Source: a virus
Direction: 5' to 3' (one strand)
Length of the DNA: 24,904 nt
IMG/VR virus record: IMGVR_UViG_3300047319_000364
Span: 1 to 24,904 of that record
A program made the translations under genes and the position numbers. The notes under the pieces are model-generated. The model was not told the origin of the DNA and searched no databases. It saw nothing but the letters and a program-made list of their open reading frames with translations. This document shows positions 7,074 through 13,696 of this stretch, piece after piece (the stretch's first letter is position 1; each line of letters opens with the position of its first letter).

Positions 7074-7477
7074 TCGACATCGACACATTGGAAGCGCTGG
7101 CGAAGGCGGCGACGCCTGGTGAATGGGTCAGCTATACGCCTATCGGTGCAGCGCTGAACCCATGGGAGGCGACTTTTGTTGCCGGCCCGATCCCCCGCTA
7201 TATGGATCGGTCGCAAGGGTTCTGCCCTGCCGATGGCAACTACATCGGTGCAGCCAACCCGCAAGTTGTCCTCGCCCTTATCGCCGAGGTGCGGGCGCTG
7301 CGGGCGGATGCGGCGCGGCTGGATTTCCTAATCGACAACGATGCGCACGTCTGGTCGATGGGGTTGGGTTGGCACGTAACAACCGGACACTCTGATGATC
7401 CGCAGAACCTAGAGCCATGGGACGCACATTGCGAATCGGCGCGAGAAGCGATCGACGCCGCGCGAGGTGCCAAATGA
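7070..7477 (+). CDS. Ea22-like phage protein
   Basis: The 135-aa protein starts with L-E-A-L-A-K-A-A-T-P-G-E-W, the signature opening of Ea22-like proteins. The middle holds I-G-A-A-N-P-Q-V-V-L-A-L-I-A-E-V-R-A-L-R, the usual helix near the end of that domain. The C-terminal part (L-D-F-L-I-D-N... S-A-R-E-A-I-D-A-A) is another module common in phage accessory proteins. The family is widespread in lambdoid early accessory regions and its role is poorly known. ATGA overlaps link it to both neighbours. Confidence 0.75.
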   Translation: MIDIDTLEALAKAATPGEWVSYTPIGAALNPWEATFVAGPIPRYMDRSQGFCPADGNYIGAANPQVVLALIAEVRALRADAARLDFLIDNDAHVWSMGLGWHVTTGHSDDPQNLEPWDAHCESAREAIDAARGAK

Positions 7478-7833
7478 AAAACATCGCCATCAGCAGTACA
7501 CGCACAGCCGAGACCGTCGCTCACGAAGACATGATCGCGGCAATGATTGCAAGCTACTCCTACACGCTCGACGAGATTTTCGCCCTACTCAACGAGCGCC
7601 CGCGCGCTGCTGTGCGTGACACGCTGCATGCACTCGTCGCGAAAGGCGTCATCTGGCGCGACGCCACGACATCGCGCGTGCGCTATGCATTGCTCGAAGG
7701 CGATGCACTGCGCGAAGCAATCGAACGAAAGACAAAACGGAGTGCGTCGCCGGTCTGGATGCACCGCAATCTCATCGGATACGAGGCTGAACAGCGCCGC
7801 TTCCGCGATTTATGCATGAAAACACGAAATTAG
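7474..7833 (+). CDS. Winged-helix protein, end of the early operon (119 aa)
   Basis: The start ATG 7474 overlaps the previous stop and has GAGG at 7464. Residues about 20-75 read as a winged helix-turn-helix: a helix M-I-A-A-M-I-A-S-Y, then T-L-D-E-I-F-A-L-L-N-E-R-P-R-A-A-V-R-D-T-L-H-A-L-V-A-K-G and a wing V-I-W-R-D...R-V-R-Y-A-L-L. The C-terminal tail is basic. A role in control of phage transcription is plausible; the next 82 bases hold operator site C. I cannot assign a known repressor family. Confidence 0.65.
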   Translation: MKNIAISSTRTAETVAHEDMIAAMIASYSYTLDEIFALLNERPRAAVRDTLHALVAKGVIWRDATTSRVRYALLEGDALREAIERKTKRSASPVWMHRNLIGYEAEQRRFRDLCMKTRN

Positions 7834-7836
7834 GTA

Positions 7837-7865
7837 TTGCGTTACAGATACTGTTGCGGTATCGT
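7837..7865 (+). promoter_or_regulatory. Promoter with palindromic operator, site C
   Basis: TTGCGT (7837-7842) and TATCGT (7860-7865) are 17 bp apart and enclose the dyad GATAC-TGTTGCG-GTATC (7847-7863). Hexamer positions relative to the dyad match sites A and D exactly. The leader to the gene at 7916 is again A/C-rich. It probably drives the accessory operon from 7916 on. Confidence 0.7.
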
Positions 7866-7915
7866 TACGCCAATAGCAGCACACACCAATAATCAACAAC
7901 AAACGGAACGGAACC

Positions 7916-8248
7916 ATGCTCTACACGAAATTTTCAGCATTATTACGCACGCCTGCGAACGCCATCATGGCCGCTCGTGTAAGCGCGTGCTCAGTCACTG
8001 CGCGCCGGGCGGCCGCCTCAAAGCGCCACATCGGAACCCGCACGGTGAAACAAGACCAACTTGCCCGCGCGCTCGCCCAGGCGACAGACGCATACCTGCG
8101 CTCTATCACGCCGACCAGTCAACTGACGCACAACCTGATCGCGGCAACCGCAGCCATCCTTGCGCGGGATAACCACGACCAGGTAAGCATTCGCATCGGC
8201 AACATACCGGCAATAACCCGCAAGCCGAATGCAAGCGCAGCTGCGTGA
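7916..8248 (+). CDS. Small basic hypothetical protein (110 aa)
   Basis: ATG 7916 is preceded by two ACGGAA copies at 7903-7912 and is the first gene after operator site C. The first 45 residues are basic (many Arg, Lys, Ala and Ser), and the rest is helical with a V-K-Q-D-Q-L-A-R-A-L-A-Q-A-T-D-A-Y-L-R segment. I see no membrane segment or Cys cluster and do not recognise the family. Being operator-controlled like the genes at 659 and 18241, it may be an accessory gene. A hairpin with a short T-run follows the stop. Confidence 0.6.
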   Translation: MLYTKFSALLRTPANAIMAARVSACSVTARRAAASKRHIGTRTVKQDQLARALAQATDAYLRSITPTSQLTHNLIAATAAILARDNHDQVSIRIGNIPAITRKPNASAAA

Positions 8249-8256
8249 CGAGCGTT

Positions 8257-8284
8257 GAGCGGCGCGACCCGGCTGCTCTTTTTC
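8257..8284 (+). terminator. Possible weak rho-independent terminator
   Basis: GAGCGGC (8257-8263) can pair with GCTGCTC (8272-8278), with one G-T pair and an 8-nt loop, followed by five T (8279-8283). It follows the gene ending at 8248 and precedes the next gene at 8321. Stem strength is modest, so termination may be partial. Confidence 0.4.
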
Positions 8285-8320
8285 GAATAAACCTGAAACC
8301 ATTCTATTGAGGCGCCGGCC

Positions 8321-8569
8321 ATGAATTGCAACTGCATCAACGACCTCGAAAAGAGGCTGCACGCGAAGTACACAGATGAGCTAGGCGCGCCGGCGAGCGC
8401 TGAATGTCAGGCGGCTGGCTTCACCTTCGGCAAGTCCGTCCAGGTGATCCACAAGACGGAATTCAAGATCACCGCCAATGCTGCCGGTTTCAAGCGCGGC
8501 AAGTCGATTCCCGTCATCGCAAGCTTCTGCCCGTTCTGCGGAACTTCGACGAAAGCGCAAGACGCCTGA
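8321..8569 (+). CDS. Small protein with an internal repeat and terminal Cys pairs (82 aa)
   Basis: ATG 8321 has GAGG at 8309-8312. The protein begins with a C-N-C pair and ends with a C-P-F-C-G knuckle, so N- and C-terminal cysteines may share one zinc. Between them are two copies of a similar unit, A-A-G-F-x2-G-K-S-x-x-V-I (about residues 31-43 and 54-66), which suggests internal duplication. Such proteins are common in phage accessory regions next to Lar-like zinc ribbons, as here. Function unknown. Confidence 0.65.
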   Translation: MNCNCINDLEKRLHAKYTDELGAPASAECQAAGFTFGKSVQVIHKTEFKITANAAGFKRGKSIPVIASFCPFCGTSTKAQDA

Positions 8570-8592
8570 CCCACTACGTTACCGGCATAGAC

Positions 8593-9240
8593 ATGAACGA
8601 CACCACCATGAATACAGGCGCAGCGAGTCTGTTGCCTTGTCCGTTTTGCGGCGCCGCTCCGAAGTTGATCGTTGGATATTCGCCCCTTAATCACGCATTC
8701 GTCGAGTGCGATTGTGGCATGCAGACCGCGCTGAAAGACACCGGCGAGGAAGTGACCGCAATGTGGAACCGTCGATCACCCACCACGCAGGCAGACGCCG
8801 CGCCGATCATCAACGGCCATGCGATCAATGACCTGTTCCTCAAGTGGTCGGAGTGGACGACCGAGTTGGGCGAAGCAATCTCGCGCAAGAACATCGACGG
8901 CTTCGTGAGCGAACTCCGCGCCGCGATAGCTGCTGGCGGAGCGCAAGAGCCGGTGAAGCAATCGGATGCCCGCTTTGTGGTGATCGGCTACGGCGAAACT
9001 GACCATCCGCAGGCAGCGTTCATCAATGAGCGCGAGCAACTTCTGGATGCCGTGCTGGGCATGATGTACACGCATGCGTCCGATGCAGACTCGGAAATTC
9101 GCGGAGCCTACGCAAAAGACCTTGCTGACGATGATGAATGGTCAAGCGACGGTATCTGGAGCACCGAGTTCGAAATCGGTGGCATCACGATCTACGACTT
9201 GGGCTATGGCTCTGCCGCATCTAACGGGGAACAGAAATGA
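8593..9240 (+). CDS. Lar-type zinc-ribbon protein with extra C-terminal domain
   Basis: The chosen start is ATG 8593; the frame is open from 8404, but that part shadows the previous gene, and ATG 8608 is an alternative. Residues 13-62 (L-L-P-C-P-F-C-G...V-E-C-D-C-G...A-M-W-N-R-R) match the Lar restriction-alleviation ribbon, whose founding member on the Rac prophage protects DNA from type I restriction. The remaining 150 residues are unlike Lar and contain a helical region and an acidic C-terminal part rich in Asp, Trp and Gly, so this is a longer fusion. Anti-restriction activity is an inference. The stop overlaps the next ATG. Confidence 0.75.
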   Translation: MNDTTMNTGAASLLPCPFCGAAPKLIVGYSPLNHAFVECDCGMQTALKDTGEEVTAMWNRRSPTTQADAAPIINGHAINDLFLKWSEWTTELGEAISRKNIDGFVSELRAAIAAGGAQEPVKQSDARFVVIGYGETDHPQAAFINEREQLLDAVLGMMYTHASDADSEIRGAYAKDLADDDEWSSDGIWSTEFEIGGITIYDLGYGSAASNGEQK

Positions 9241-9320
9241 CAACCGCTCAAGTTGTCGCTTTGCTGGTTGTCGCCCTCATGGGCTATGGAATCGGATATG
9301 CCAACGGAGCCCGGAAATGA
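9237..9320 (+). CDS. 27-aa single-pass membrane micro-protein
   Basis: An ATG at 9237 overlaps the stop of the Lar-like gene (ATGA), and its own TGA overlaps the ATG of the next gene at 9317 (ATGA again), filling the gap exactly. The peptide is a hydrophobic helix (Q-V-V-A-L-L-V-V-A-L-M-G-Y-G-I-G-Y) followed by a basic A-R-K end, as expected for a small inner-membrane protein. Double coupling makes chance unlikely. Function unknown. Confidence 0.65.
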   Translation: MTTAQVVALLVVALMGYGIGYANGARK

Positions 9321-10696
9321 CCGCCACTACCAGCAAGCTCGGAGCAGATATGCTGACTGATGAAGAAATTTTCGCCATTGCCGACGACAACGATTCTGGC
9401 CGCGCCATGAGCGGGCGACGCCTATTCTCTGAGCGCAACCTTCTTCTGTTCGCCCGCGCCCTGCTCGCCCGCCAGCCTGCCGCTATCGACAAGCAGGACG
9501 AGATTGCACGGATCAGATACGGGGCTCTGCGTGACGCCGAAAACATTGCGCGCCTATTCGACCTGGGCACGCCAGACGGTCATGCTATCGCGGACTCTAT
9601 TCGCAAACTGGCAGAGGCAGAGTGTGCGCAACCAACTGCCGCGCCATCGGTTGCGGCAGAATCAAAGGGGCATGAGGCATTCGAAAAGGCCACGGCGGTA
9701 ACCGATCCGGTAATGGCCGATTTCCTCTCCTCAGTAGCTGCTTCGCGTGCTAACCCCGCGCCATCGGTCGAGCAGGACGAGCGCGAGGCGTTTGAGGCGT
9801 GGGCGCGTACCAACGACGGTAACTGCAATGACAAAGACCTTCAACGCAGCATTCATGACGGCGGATACATTAACAAGCTAGTCGAGCGCGACTGGCTCGT
9901 ATGGCAAGCCCGCGCCGCATCAACTTCCGCCAATGTGGCGCAGCGAGAGGAACTGACAGTCTGGTACGGTTCGTTGCCGGAAAGCAACGGCAAGACGAAT
10001 TGGACTGCGATCCTGCACAAAGGGGATATTGCTGAAGGCCACACAATCGACCGTTCTGAGTATCCAGATCGCGTTCGATATGAAGCGGACTGCGTGCGCT
10101 ATCTGATCGGCGAACTCAAAGAGCGCCCGTGGATTCTCGATTACGACGCCGACAAGCACAGCGGCTACGTTGCCAATGTGGCGCAGGGTGCGGAGGCGGT
10201 GGCGACAGTCGAAGATTTAAATCTAGAAGTGTCTGATGGCACCCAGTACAAGTACAAGGGCGCGATATTAAACGCGAAGGGCGATGCTTTGCCGCATGGC
10301 ACGTCGCTCTACGCCGCCCCGCCAGCACAGCATAAATCCGACTGGCATCCCGATTTCGTTACAGCGCTGTACGACAACGCTGACCCTGACAAGCGTTACA
10401 CGATGGACCAAATGCGCGAATACGCAGATGCATTTCATCGCTCACGTATCGACGCCGCCCCGCCAGCACAGACAGCGCTCACGGATGATGCGCGCGAATG
10501 CCTTGCCGATGTTGTAAGCCACTATCGCGCGCTGTACGCGGGCCTTGCGTTCCAGCTAAACGAAGCGACGGTCAGCGAGAACAGCGACGACATGACGTAC
10601 TGGAAGCACGAGATAAAGGCGCTCGAACGCATGTATGCACAGGCAGAACGCGCCCTGACCGCCGCTCAATCCGCAAGCGCATCGGAGGGGAAATGA
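9317..10696 (+). CDS. Mosaic accessory protein (459 aa)
   Basis: The start is ATG 9317, coupled to the micro-protein; the frame is open from 9074, but that part shadows upstream genes. The sequence reads as a string of modules: a D-E-E-I-F-A-I-A-D...L-L-L-F-A-R-A-L-L-A opening (residues 14-52), an E-x-F-E-A-W-A-R-T...W-L-V-W-Q-A-R-A-A module (about 157-200), a domain with E-L-T-V-W-Y-G-S-L (about 212-310), an A-P-P-A-Q linker, a D-M-T-x-K/W region and a C-terminal helix ending R-A-L-T-A-A-Q. Short linkers recur (A-P-S-V twice, A-N-V-A-Q twice, A-A-P-P-A-Q twice), matching DNA repeats at the module borders. Such mosaics are typical of phage variable early regions. Function unknown. Confidence 0.7.
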   Translation: MTATTSKLGADMLTDEEIFAIADDNDSGRAMSGRRLFSERNLLLFARALLARQPAAIDKQDEIARIRYGALRDAENIARLFDLGTPDGHAIADSIRKLAEAECAQPTAAPSVAAESKGHEAFEKATAVTDPVMADFLSSVAASRANPAPSVEQDEREAFEAWARTNDGNCNDKDLQRSIHDGGYINKLVERDWLVWQARAASTSANVAQREELTVWYGSLPESNGKTNWTAILHKGDIAEGHTIDRSEYPDRVRYEADCVRYLIGELKERPWILDYDADKHSGYVANVAQGAEAVATVEDLNLEVSDGTQYKYKGAILNAKGDALPHGTSLYAAPPAQHKSDWHPDFVTALYDNADPDKRYTMDQMREYADAFHRSRIDAAPPAQTALTDDARECLADVVSHYRALYAGLAFQLNEATVSENSDDMTYWKHEIKALERMYAQAERALTAAQSASASEGK

Positions 10697-11130
10697 GCAA
10701 GCCCAAAATATTCACCGCCGTGTTCCGAGACGTAACAACCGACGAAGCAGGCGAAATAGTGAACCATGCGAAATGGTCAGCCGGATCATGGAGTCATGCA
10801 CTTGACGACCGAGACGATGCACGCCACGCCCTCGAAGCCGCGAACGCCCGCATAGCCGAACTTGAAGCGCAGATCGCCACTGTAGCGCCAGCCGTCGATG
10901 CGCAGCCGGTGGCGCGTGTATGTGTCGAAAGCCTGAAGCCGGGACAGGAGTTCAATACCAAATATTACGGCCGCGTCCGGTTTATCCGTTGGGATCACTA
11001 CATGGGACAGCGGACAGCCGATATTGAAAAGCTGGACTTCGGAGGTCGATGCAACCCTCTCCCGGAAACGCTTCAAGAATCTATCGACGCATGCGCATCC
11101 GCGCAATCAGAGGGATTGAGGAAGGGATAG
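10693..11130 (+). CDS. Hypothetical phage accessory protein (145 aa)
   Basis: ATG 10693 has a strong GGAGGGG site at 10685-10690 and overlaps the previous stop. The N-terminal 35 residues are unlike anything I know; residues about 38-65 form a coiled coil (A-L-E-A-A-N-A-R-I-A-E-L-E-A-Q-I), followed by a Val/Pro linker, Q-P-V-A-R-V, and a beta-rich C-terminal part with Y-Y-G-R-V-R-F-I-R-W. The plan of coiled coil, Q-P-V-A linker and variable end is common among phage accessory proteins. Function unknown. Confidence 0.65.
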   Translation: MSKPKIFTAVFRDVTTDEAGEIVNHAKWSAGSWSHALDDRDDARHALEAANARIAELEAQIATVAPAVDAQPVARVCVESLKPGQEFNTKYYGRVRFIRWDHYMGQRTADIEKLDFGGRCNPLPETLQESIDACASAQSEGLRKG

Positions 11131-11133
11131 CAA

Positions 11134-11193
11134 GTGATTGAAGCAGCAGCACAGCGGATCATCGAATTGACCCGCACTTACTGGAAGATCTGA
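11134..11193 (+). CDS. Possible 19-aa peptide
   Basis: A GTG at 11134 with AGGAAGGGA just upstream (11119-11127) opens a 20-codon frame that ends two bases before the ATG of the next gene. It encodes a short amphipathic helix. It may be a leader that couples translation of the gene at 11196, which itself lacks a good ribosome binding site. Weak evidence. Confidence 0.3.
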   Translation: MIEAAAQRIIELTRTYWKI

Positions 11194-11195
11194 AT

Positions 11196-11705
11196 ATGCC
11201 AACCCCGAAGAAGCCACGCAAGGCGCGCAAGTTAGTCTCACGCAAAGACGTCGTATCGACGCTGTTCAACGCCGACGAGCCGATGCAAGGCGAGGAAAAG
11301 CTGGAGGTGCTGACTAGCGCGCACATGGCCGCCCTTGCCCTCTCCCGCGGCACCGGCACGAAGAACGAATGGGATACGCTCGTCGTGACCGGCAACATTG
11401 CGATCGTGTTATGCGAAAGCGCCGGTAATCGAAACATCGGACTTGAGCCGCTGTACGCTATGCAGAACGCCATGATCGCAGTATGCGAACGCTTTCAGGA
11501 GATCGGCCGCTTTGTGCTGACTGGCGACGAGCTGCAAGCGATGAACGCCGGAATCGCATTGTTCGAGCAACTGGTCGACACGGTGAGTCGCCGTCAGTAT
11601 GTGCGCGCGTGTGCCGAGTACACACGGCGGCTGCACGCGGGCAAAGCGGTTCAGATTCGGCGCGGCCAGGCTACAGAACGGTTTGCGCTCCGTCAGGCGG
11701 CATAA
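11196..11705 (+). CDS. Hypothetical phage protein, helical (169 aa)
   Basis: ATG 11196 was chosen as the first Met of the frame. The first 20 residues are very basic (K-K-P-R-K-A-R-K), suggesting nucleic-acid contact, and the rest is almost all helical, with repeated Ala/Leu/Glu segments and no Cys cluster. The C-terminal 30 residues are again Arg-rich. It sits at the end of the early operon, just before the excisionase-like gene. I recall similar unnamed proteins in Burkholderia phages but cannot name a function. Confidence 0.65.
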   Translation: MPTPKKPRKARKLVSRKDVVSTLFNADEPMQGEEKLEVLTSAHMAALALSRGTGTKNEWDTLVVTGNIAIVLCESAGNRNIGLEPLYAMQNAMIAVCERFQEIGRFVLTGDELQAMNAGIALFEQLVDTVSRRQYVRACAEYTRRLHAGKAVQIRRGQATERFALRQAA

Positions 11706-11716
11706 TGGGAGAGGCG

Positions 11717-11944
11717 ATGGAAGAACTTTGGACGCACAAGGAACTGGCGAAGTTTTTAGGCTACAGCCCGGCATCAGTGCAAACGATGGTTACGAAGAAG
11801 CCGGCAAGCCTGCCGCCGCGTGTCGCCGGTCTTGGCCGGCCGCGTTGGGTTCCGTCAGTGGTGCGGGATTGGGTGATAGCGCAGAGTACGCAGCCCGCAC
11901 CAGCGCAGCGTGGGCGCCCGCGCAGGACGCCCACCGTTGTCTAG
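11717..11944 (+). CDS. AlpA/excisionase-like helix-turn-helix protein
   Basis: The 75-aa product opens W-T-H-K-E-L-A-K-F-L-G-Y-S-P-A-S-V-Q-T-M-V (residues 5-25), a MerR-like helix-turn-helix as in AlpA and Xis proteins, then a wing and R-P-R-W-V-P-S-V-V-R-D-W-V, the usual end of that domain, plus a basic tail. ATG 11717 is preferred because GGGAGAGG lies just upstream; ATG 11705 is an alternative. It faces the integrase gene, and their stop codons share the palindrome CTAG (11941-11944). By position and fold it is the likely recombination directionality factor. A transcription factor role is also possible. Confidence 0.75.
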   Translation: MEELWTHKELAKFLGYSPASVQTMVTKKPASLPPRVAGLGRPRWVPSVVRDWVIAQSTQPAPAQRGRPRRTPTVV

Positions 11945-12951
11945 CCGAGCTTGGCGGCGATGTCCGTCGCCTTCGGCTCATAGTAGATTTGCAGCATCTT
12001 GAGGGTCTTGTGCCCTGTCACCGCAGACAGTTCTAAAACGTTCGGCAGCAACTTGGACATGCGCGTCGCAGCTTCGCGGCGCGAGTCGTGGAAATGCAGG
12101 TCGGTCAATCCGGCCTTTTTTTTCGCCTCACGGAACAGAGTGTCAAATGATCCGGCATTCACTGGCACCAGAAAATCATCTGGCCGGCCCTTCGCAAGCA
12201 GCGAAAGCAGATCAACGGCACGCGTCGACAGAGGAACGTTGCGCGCGTCGTCGTTCTTCGTCTGCGGCAGATGGATATAGCGCTCGGCGATGTTGACGTC
12301 GCGATGCCGAATGTTCAGGATCTCGCCGCGGCGCATTGCCGTTTCGACGGCAAAGACGAATGACCAGGCGATCAGATGCTTCGATATTTCCGGCGTGGCC
12401 TTCATGTCCCAACCGAGCGCATTGCACATCGTCTGGATTTCTGTGTTATCGACGCGGCGCTTGCGAGGGCGCGCGCTCTTTGGCCGGCGGATCAGATGCA
12501 CCGGGTTTTCCTTGAGCGGCATGCGCCATTCCTTGATTGCAGTCGTGAACACGGCCGAAATCAAGTTGAGTTCGCGATTGACGGACGAAGCGGAAACGAC
12601 GCGCAATCGGTCATCGCGCCAATCAGCCACATCTTGCGGAGAGAACCGGGAAAGCGGCTTCTGGAAGACCTGAAAATTACGGGCAAGCATTTCAAGCCGC
12701 ATAACCTCCCACCGCTCGCCCCGCTTCGTCGGGCTAACCTCAAGGGCATAGCGAGTCAAAAGCTTTGAGACTGTCGGCAGGGTCACGGTGTTGTCGTCGA
12801 CAACCTGACCGCCCTCATTCAGCTTTGCCTCAGTAGCGGTCGCCCATGCCACCGCCTCGGGCTTGGTGTTGAATGATGCGCTCACAGGCTTGTGCCCCGC
12901 CTTGCGCACGATTGCGCGCCAGCTCTCGCCGCGCTTCTGGTATGTGGCCAC
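11941..12951 (-). CDS. int: Tyrosine-family phage integrase
   Basis: With the GTG start at 12951 the protein is 336 aa, opening M-A-T-Y-Q-K-R-G-E-S-W-R-A like many phage integrases, with GGAACCGGAA just upstream. The frame is open to GTG 12993, but that part lies in a DNA repeat. The N-terminal 60 residues form the arm-site binding domain, about 70-160 the core-binding SAM-like domain, and the rest the catalytic domain with A-M-R-R-G-E (R207), T-K-N-D-D (K232), H-D-S-R-R (H288, R291), T-G-H-K (H314) and I-Y-Y (Y323 or Y324). It integrates and excises the phage at attP/attB. Operators G and H and candidate arm sites lie upstream. Confidence 0.95.
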   Translation of the reverse strand: MATYQKRGESWRAIVRKAGHKPVSASFNTKPEAVAWATATEAKLNEGGQVVDDNTVTLPTVSKLLTRYALEVSPTKRGERWEVMRLEMLARNFQVFQKPLSRFSPQDVADWRDDRLRVVSASSVNRELNLISAVFTTAIKEWRMPLKENPVHLIRRPKSARPRKRRVDNTEIQTMCNALGWDMKATPEISKHLIAWSFVFAVETAMRRGEILNIRHRDVNIAERYIHLPQTKNDDARNVPLSTRAVDLLSLLAKGRPDDFLVPVNAGSFDTLFREAKKKAGLTDLHFHDSRREAATRMSKLLPNVLELSAVTGHKTLKMLQIYYEPKATDIAAKLG

Positions 12952-12985
12952 GTTTTCCGGTTCCTTTTTGTTTGGCGACGGCACC

Positions 12986-13009
12986 TGGTACACATCTGGT
13001 ACAGTCGCA
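12986..13009 (+). repeat. Direct repeat with tandem TGGTACA units, copy 1
   Basis: Two TGGTACA units spaced 11 bp apart, the second followed by GTCGCA. The 24-bp block matches 13147-13170 at 21 of 24 positions, 161 bp away. One-helical-turn spacing suggests cooperative binding, perhaps of the integrase arm-binding domain or the excisionase-like protein. Confidence 0.6.
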
Positions 13010-13027
13010 CTCTAAATTCGACCAAAT

Positions 13028-13044
13028 GATACCATGATAGTATC
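13028..13044 (-). promoter_or_regulatory. Palindromic operator, site G, upstream of int
   Basis: A full GATAC-CATGATA-GTATC dyad lies 77 bp upstream of the chosen int start. On the minus strand a TATCAT hexamer overlaps its end, 17 bp downstream of a poor -35 (GTGCTT), in the same geometry as sites A, C and D. It probably controls int. Confidence 0.6.
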
Positions 13045-13068
13045 CGTGAAGCACGGTTACATCAGGGT

Positions 13069-13098
13069 TTGACGGTCAACGGATACCGGATAAGTGTC
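13069..13098 (+). promoter_or_regulatory. Operator-like site H with one mismatch
   Basis: TTGACG (13069-13074) is followed by GATAC-CGGATAA-GTGTC (13082-13098), a copy of the 17-bp dyad with one base changed in the right arm. It lies 54 bp from site G (start to start), so the two may act together in the int control region. Confidence 0.45.
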
Positions 13099-13146
13099 CT
13101 CTCCTGGGCACCAAGCACCCTTATAGAATAAGGCTCTGCGGGCGAT

Positions 13147-13170
13147 TGGTACGAATTTGGTACAGTCGCA
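13147..13170 (+). repeat. Direct repeat with tandem TGGTAC units, copy 2
   Basis: The second copy of the block at 12986-13009, with the same 11-bp unit spacing and the identical final 13 bases TGGTACAGTCGCA. The first unit differs by one base (TGGTACG). Confidence 0.6.
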
Positions 13171-13193
13171 TTAAATCAGGCAAGAAAACATGC

Positions 13194-13216
13194 AAGCCGG
13201 CACCCGTTGCCGGCTT
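13194..13216. terminator. Strong hairpin, possible terminator
   Basis: AAGCCGGCA and TGCCGGCTT form a perfect 9-bp stem around a 5-nt loop. Neither side has a clean T-run (the plus side reads AATTGTATCTG, the minus side GCATGTTTTC), so direction and efficiency are uncertain. It may shield the int region from transcription. Confidence 0.4.
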
Positions 13217-13422
13217 AATTGTATCTGCTCTCTGAAGTTTCCCGGCACCCTCTTTTTACGCCGCTCAGCAAATGGGCGCGCTTCTGTCTCAAATTCAATT
13301 GGTAGATAAATCCGCTGGTACAGATGCAGTGTACCGGCGCTCGCAAACCCACGCCAGACAAGCATTTCGAGCAATTGCGCCTGGTACACGTCATTTGCAC
13401 CAATACCGCAGCAGGATTTTTA

Positions 13423-13451
13423 TTGGCGCGCGGATTCCTCCGTGGTATCTT
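13423..13451 (+). promoter_or_regulatory. Rightward sigma-70-like promoter for the ligase operon
   Basis: TTGGCG (13423-13428) and TATCTT (13446-13451) are spaced by 17 bp, upstream of the small-gene operon starting at 13480. No full GATAC dyad lies here, so control may differ from sites A-E. Confidence 0.5.
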
Positions 13452-13479
13452 GTCGCAAGAACGCAGAAGCGGGATGCAA

Positions 13480-13692
13480 ATGGGACTTTTCAATACCGAA
13501 TCAACCGACCGCCATTGCATCGGCTGCGAGCACTTCGCCGAGTGGCGCGCGGGCGGTGCGGTCATCCTCTGCATGCACGAAGGTAGGCCGTATGTGCAGG
13601 CGATGCCGGGGCGCGGCTGCGTGCACTGGGTTCGCGCGATCGGCGCCGACGACGAAGGTCCGATTCATGCTGGTCCGCGAACAAGGAGGTGA
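13480..13692 (+). CDS. Small zinc-ribbon-like protein (70 aa)
   Basis: The start ATG 13480 (or 13474) lies about 30 bp after the promoter and has AGAAGCGGGA upstream. The frame is open back to 13324, but that part is upstream of the promoter. The core H-C-I-G-C-E-H-F...I-L-C-M-H-E-G-R-P-Y...G-R-G-C-V-H-W has four Cys and several His in C-x2-C, C and C spacing, consistent with one structural zinc. Short proteins of this type are frequent in phage genomes and unassigned. The gene ends inside the ribosome binding site of the next gene. Confidence 0.65.
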   Translation: MGLFNTESTDRHCIGCEHFAEWRAGGAVILCMHEGRPYVQAMPGRGCVHWVRAIGADDEGPIHAGPRTRR

Positions 13693-13696
13693 CGCC

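Larger units (their letters stand above)
12952..13479. other. Non-coding control region upstream of int, candidate attP region
   Basis: No credible gene lies in these 528 bases. They hold a pair of direct repeats (12986-13009 and 13147-13170), operators G and H, a perfect 6-bp inverted repeat CCTTAT-AGA-ATAAGG at 13119-13133, a strong hairpin at 13194-13216, an inverted GGTACA...TGTACC pair at 13317-13335, a further GGTACA at 13383, and a rightward promoter at 13423. The layout suits integrase control plus an attachment site with arm-type integrase or excisionase sites. The core crossover site cannot be fixed from this window. Confidence 0.5.

Noticed and set aside
12952-12993. Upstream extension of the integrase to GTG 12993
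   Set aside because: The extra 14 residues lie partly in the TGGTACA repeat, have no ribosome binding site, and the GTG at 12951 gives a normal integrase N-terminus. Not fully excluded.
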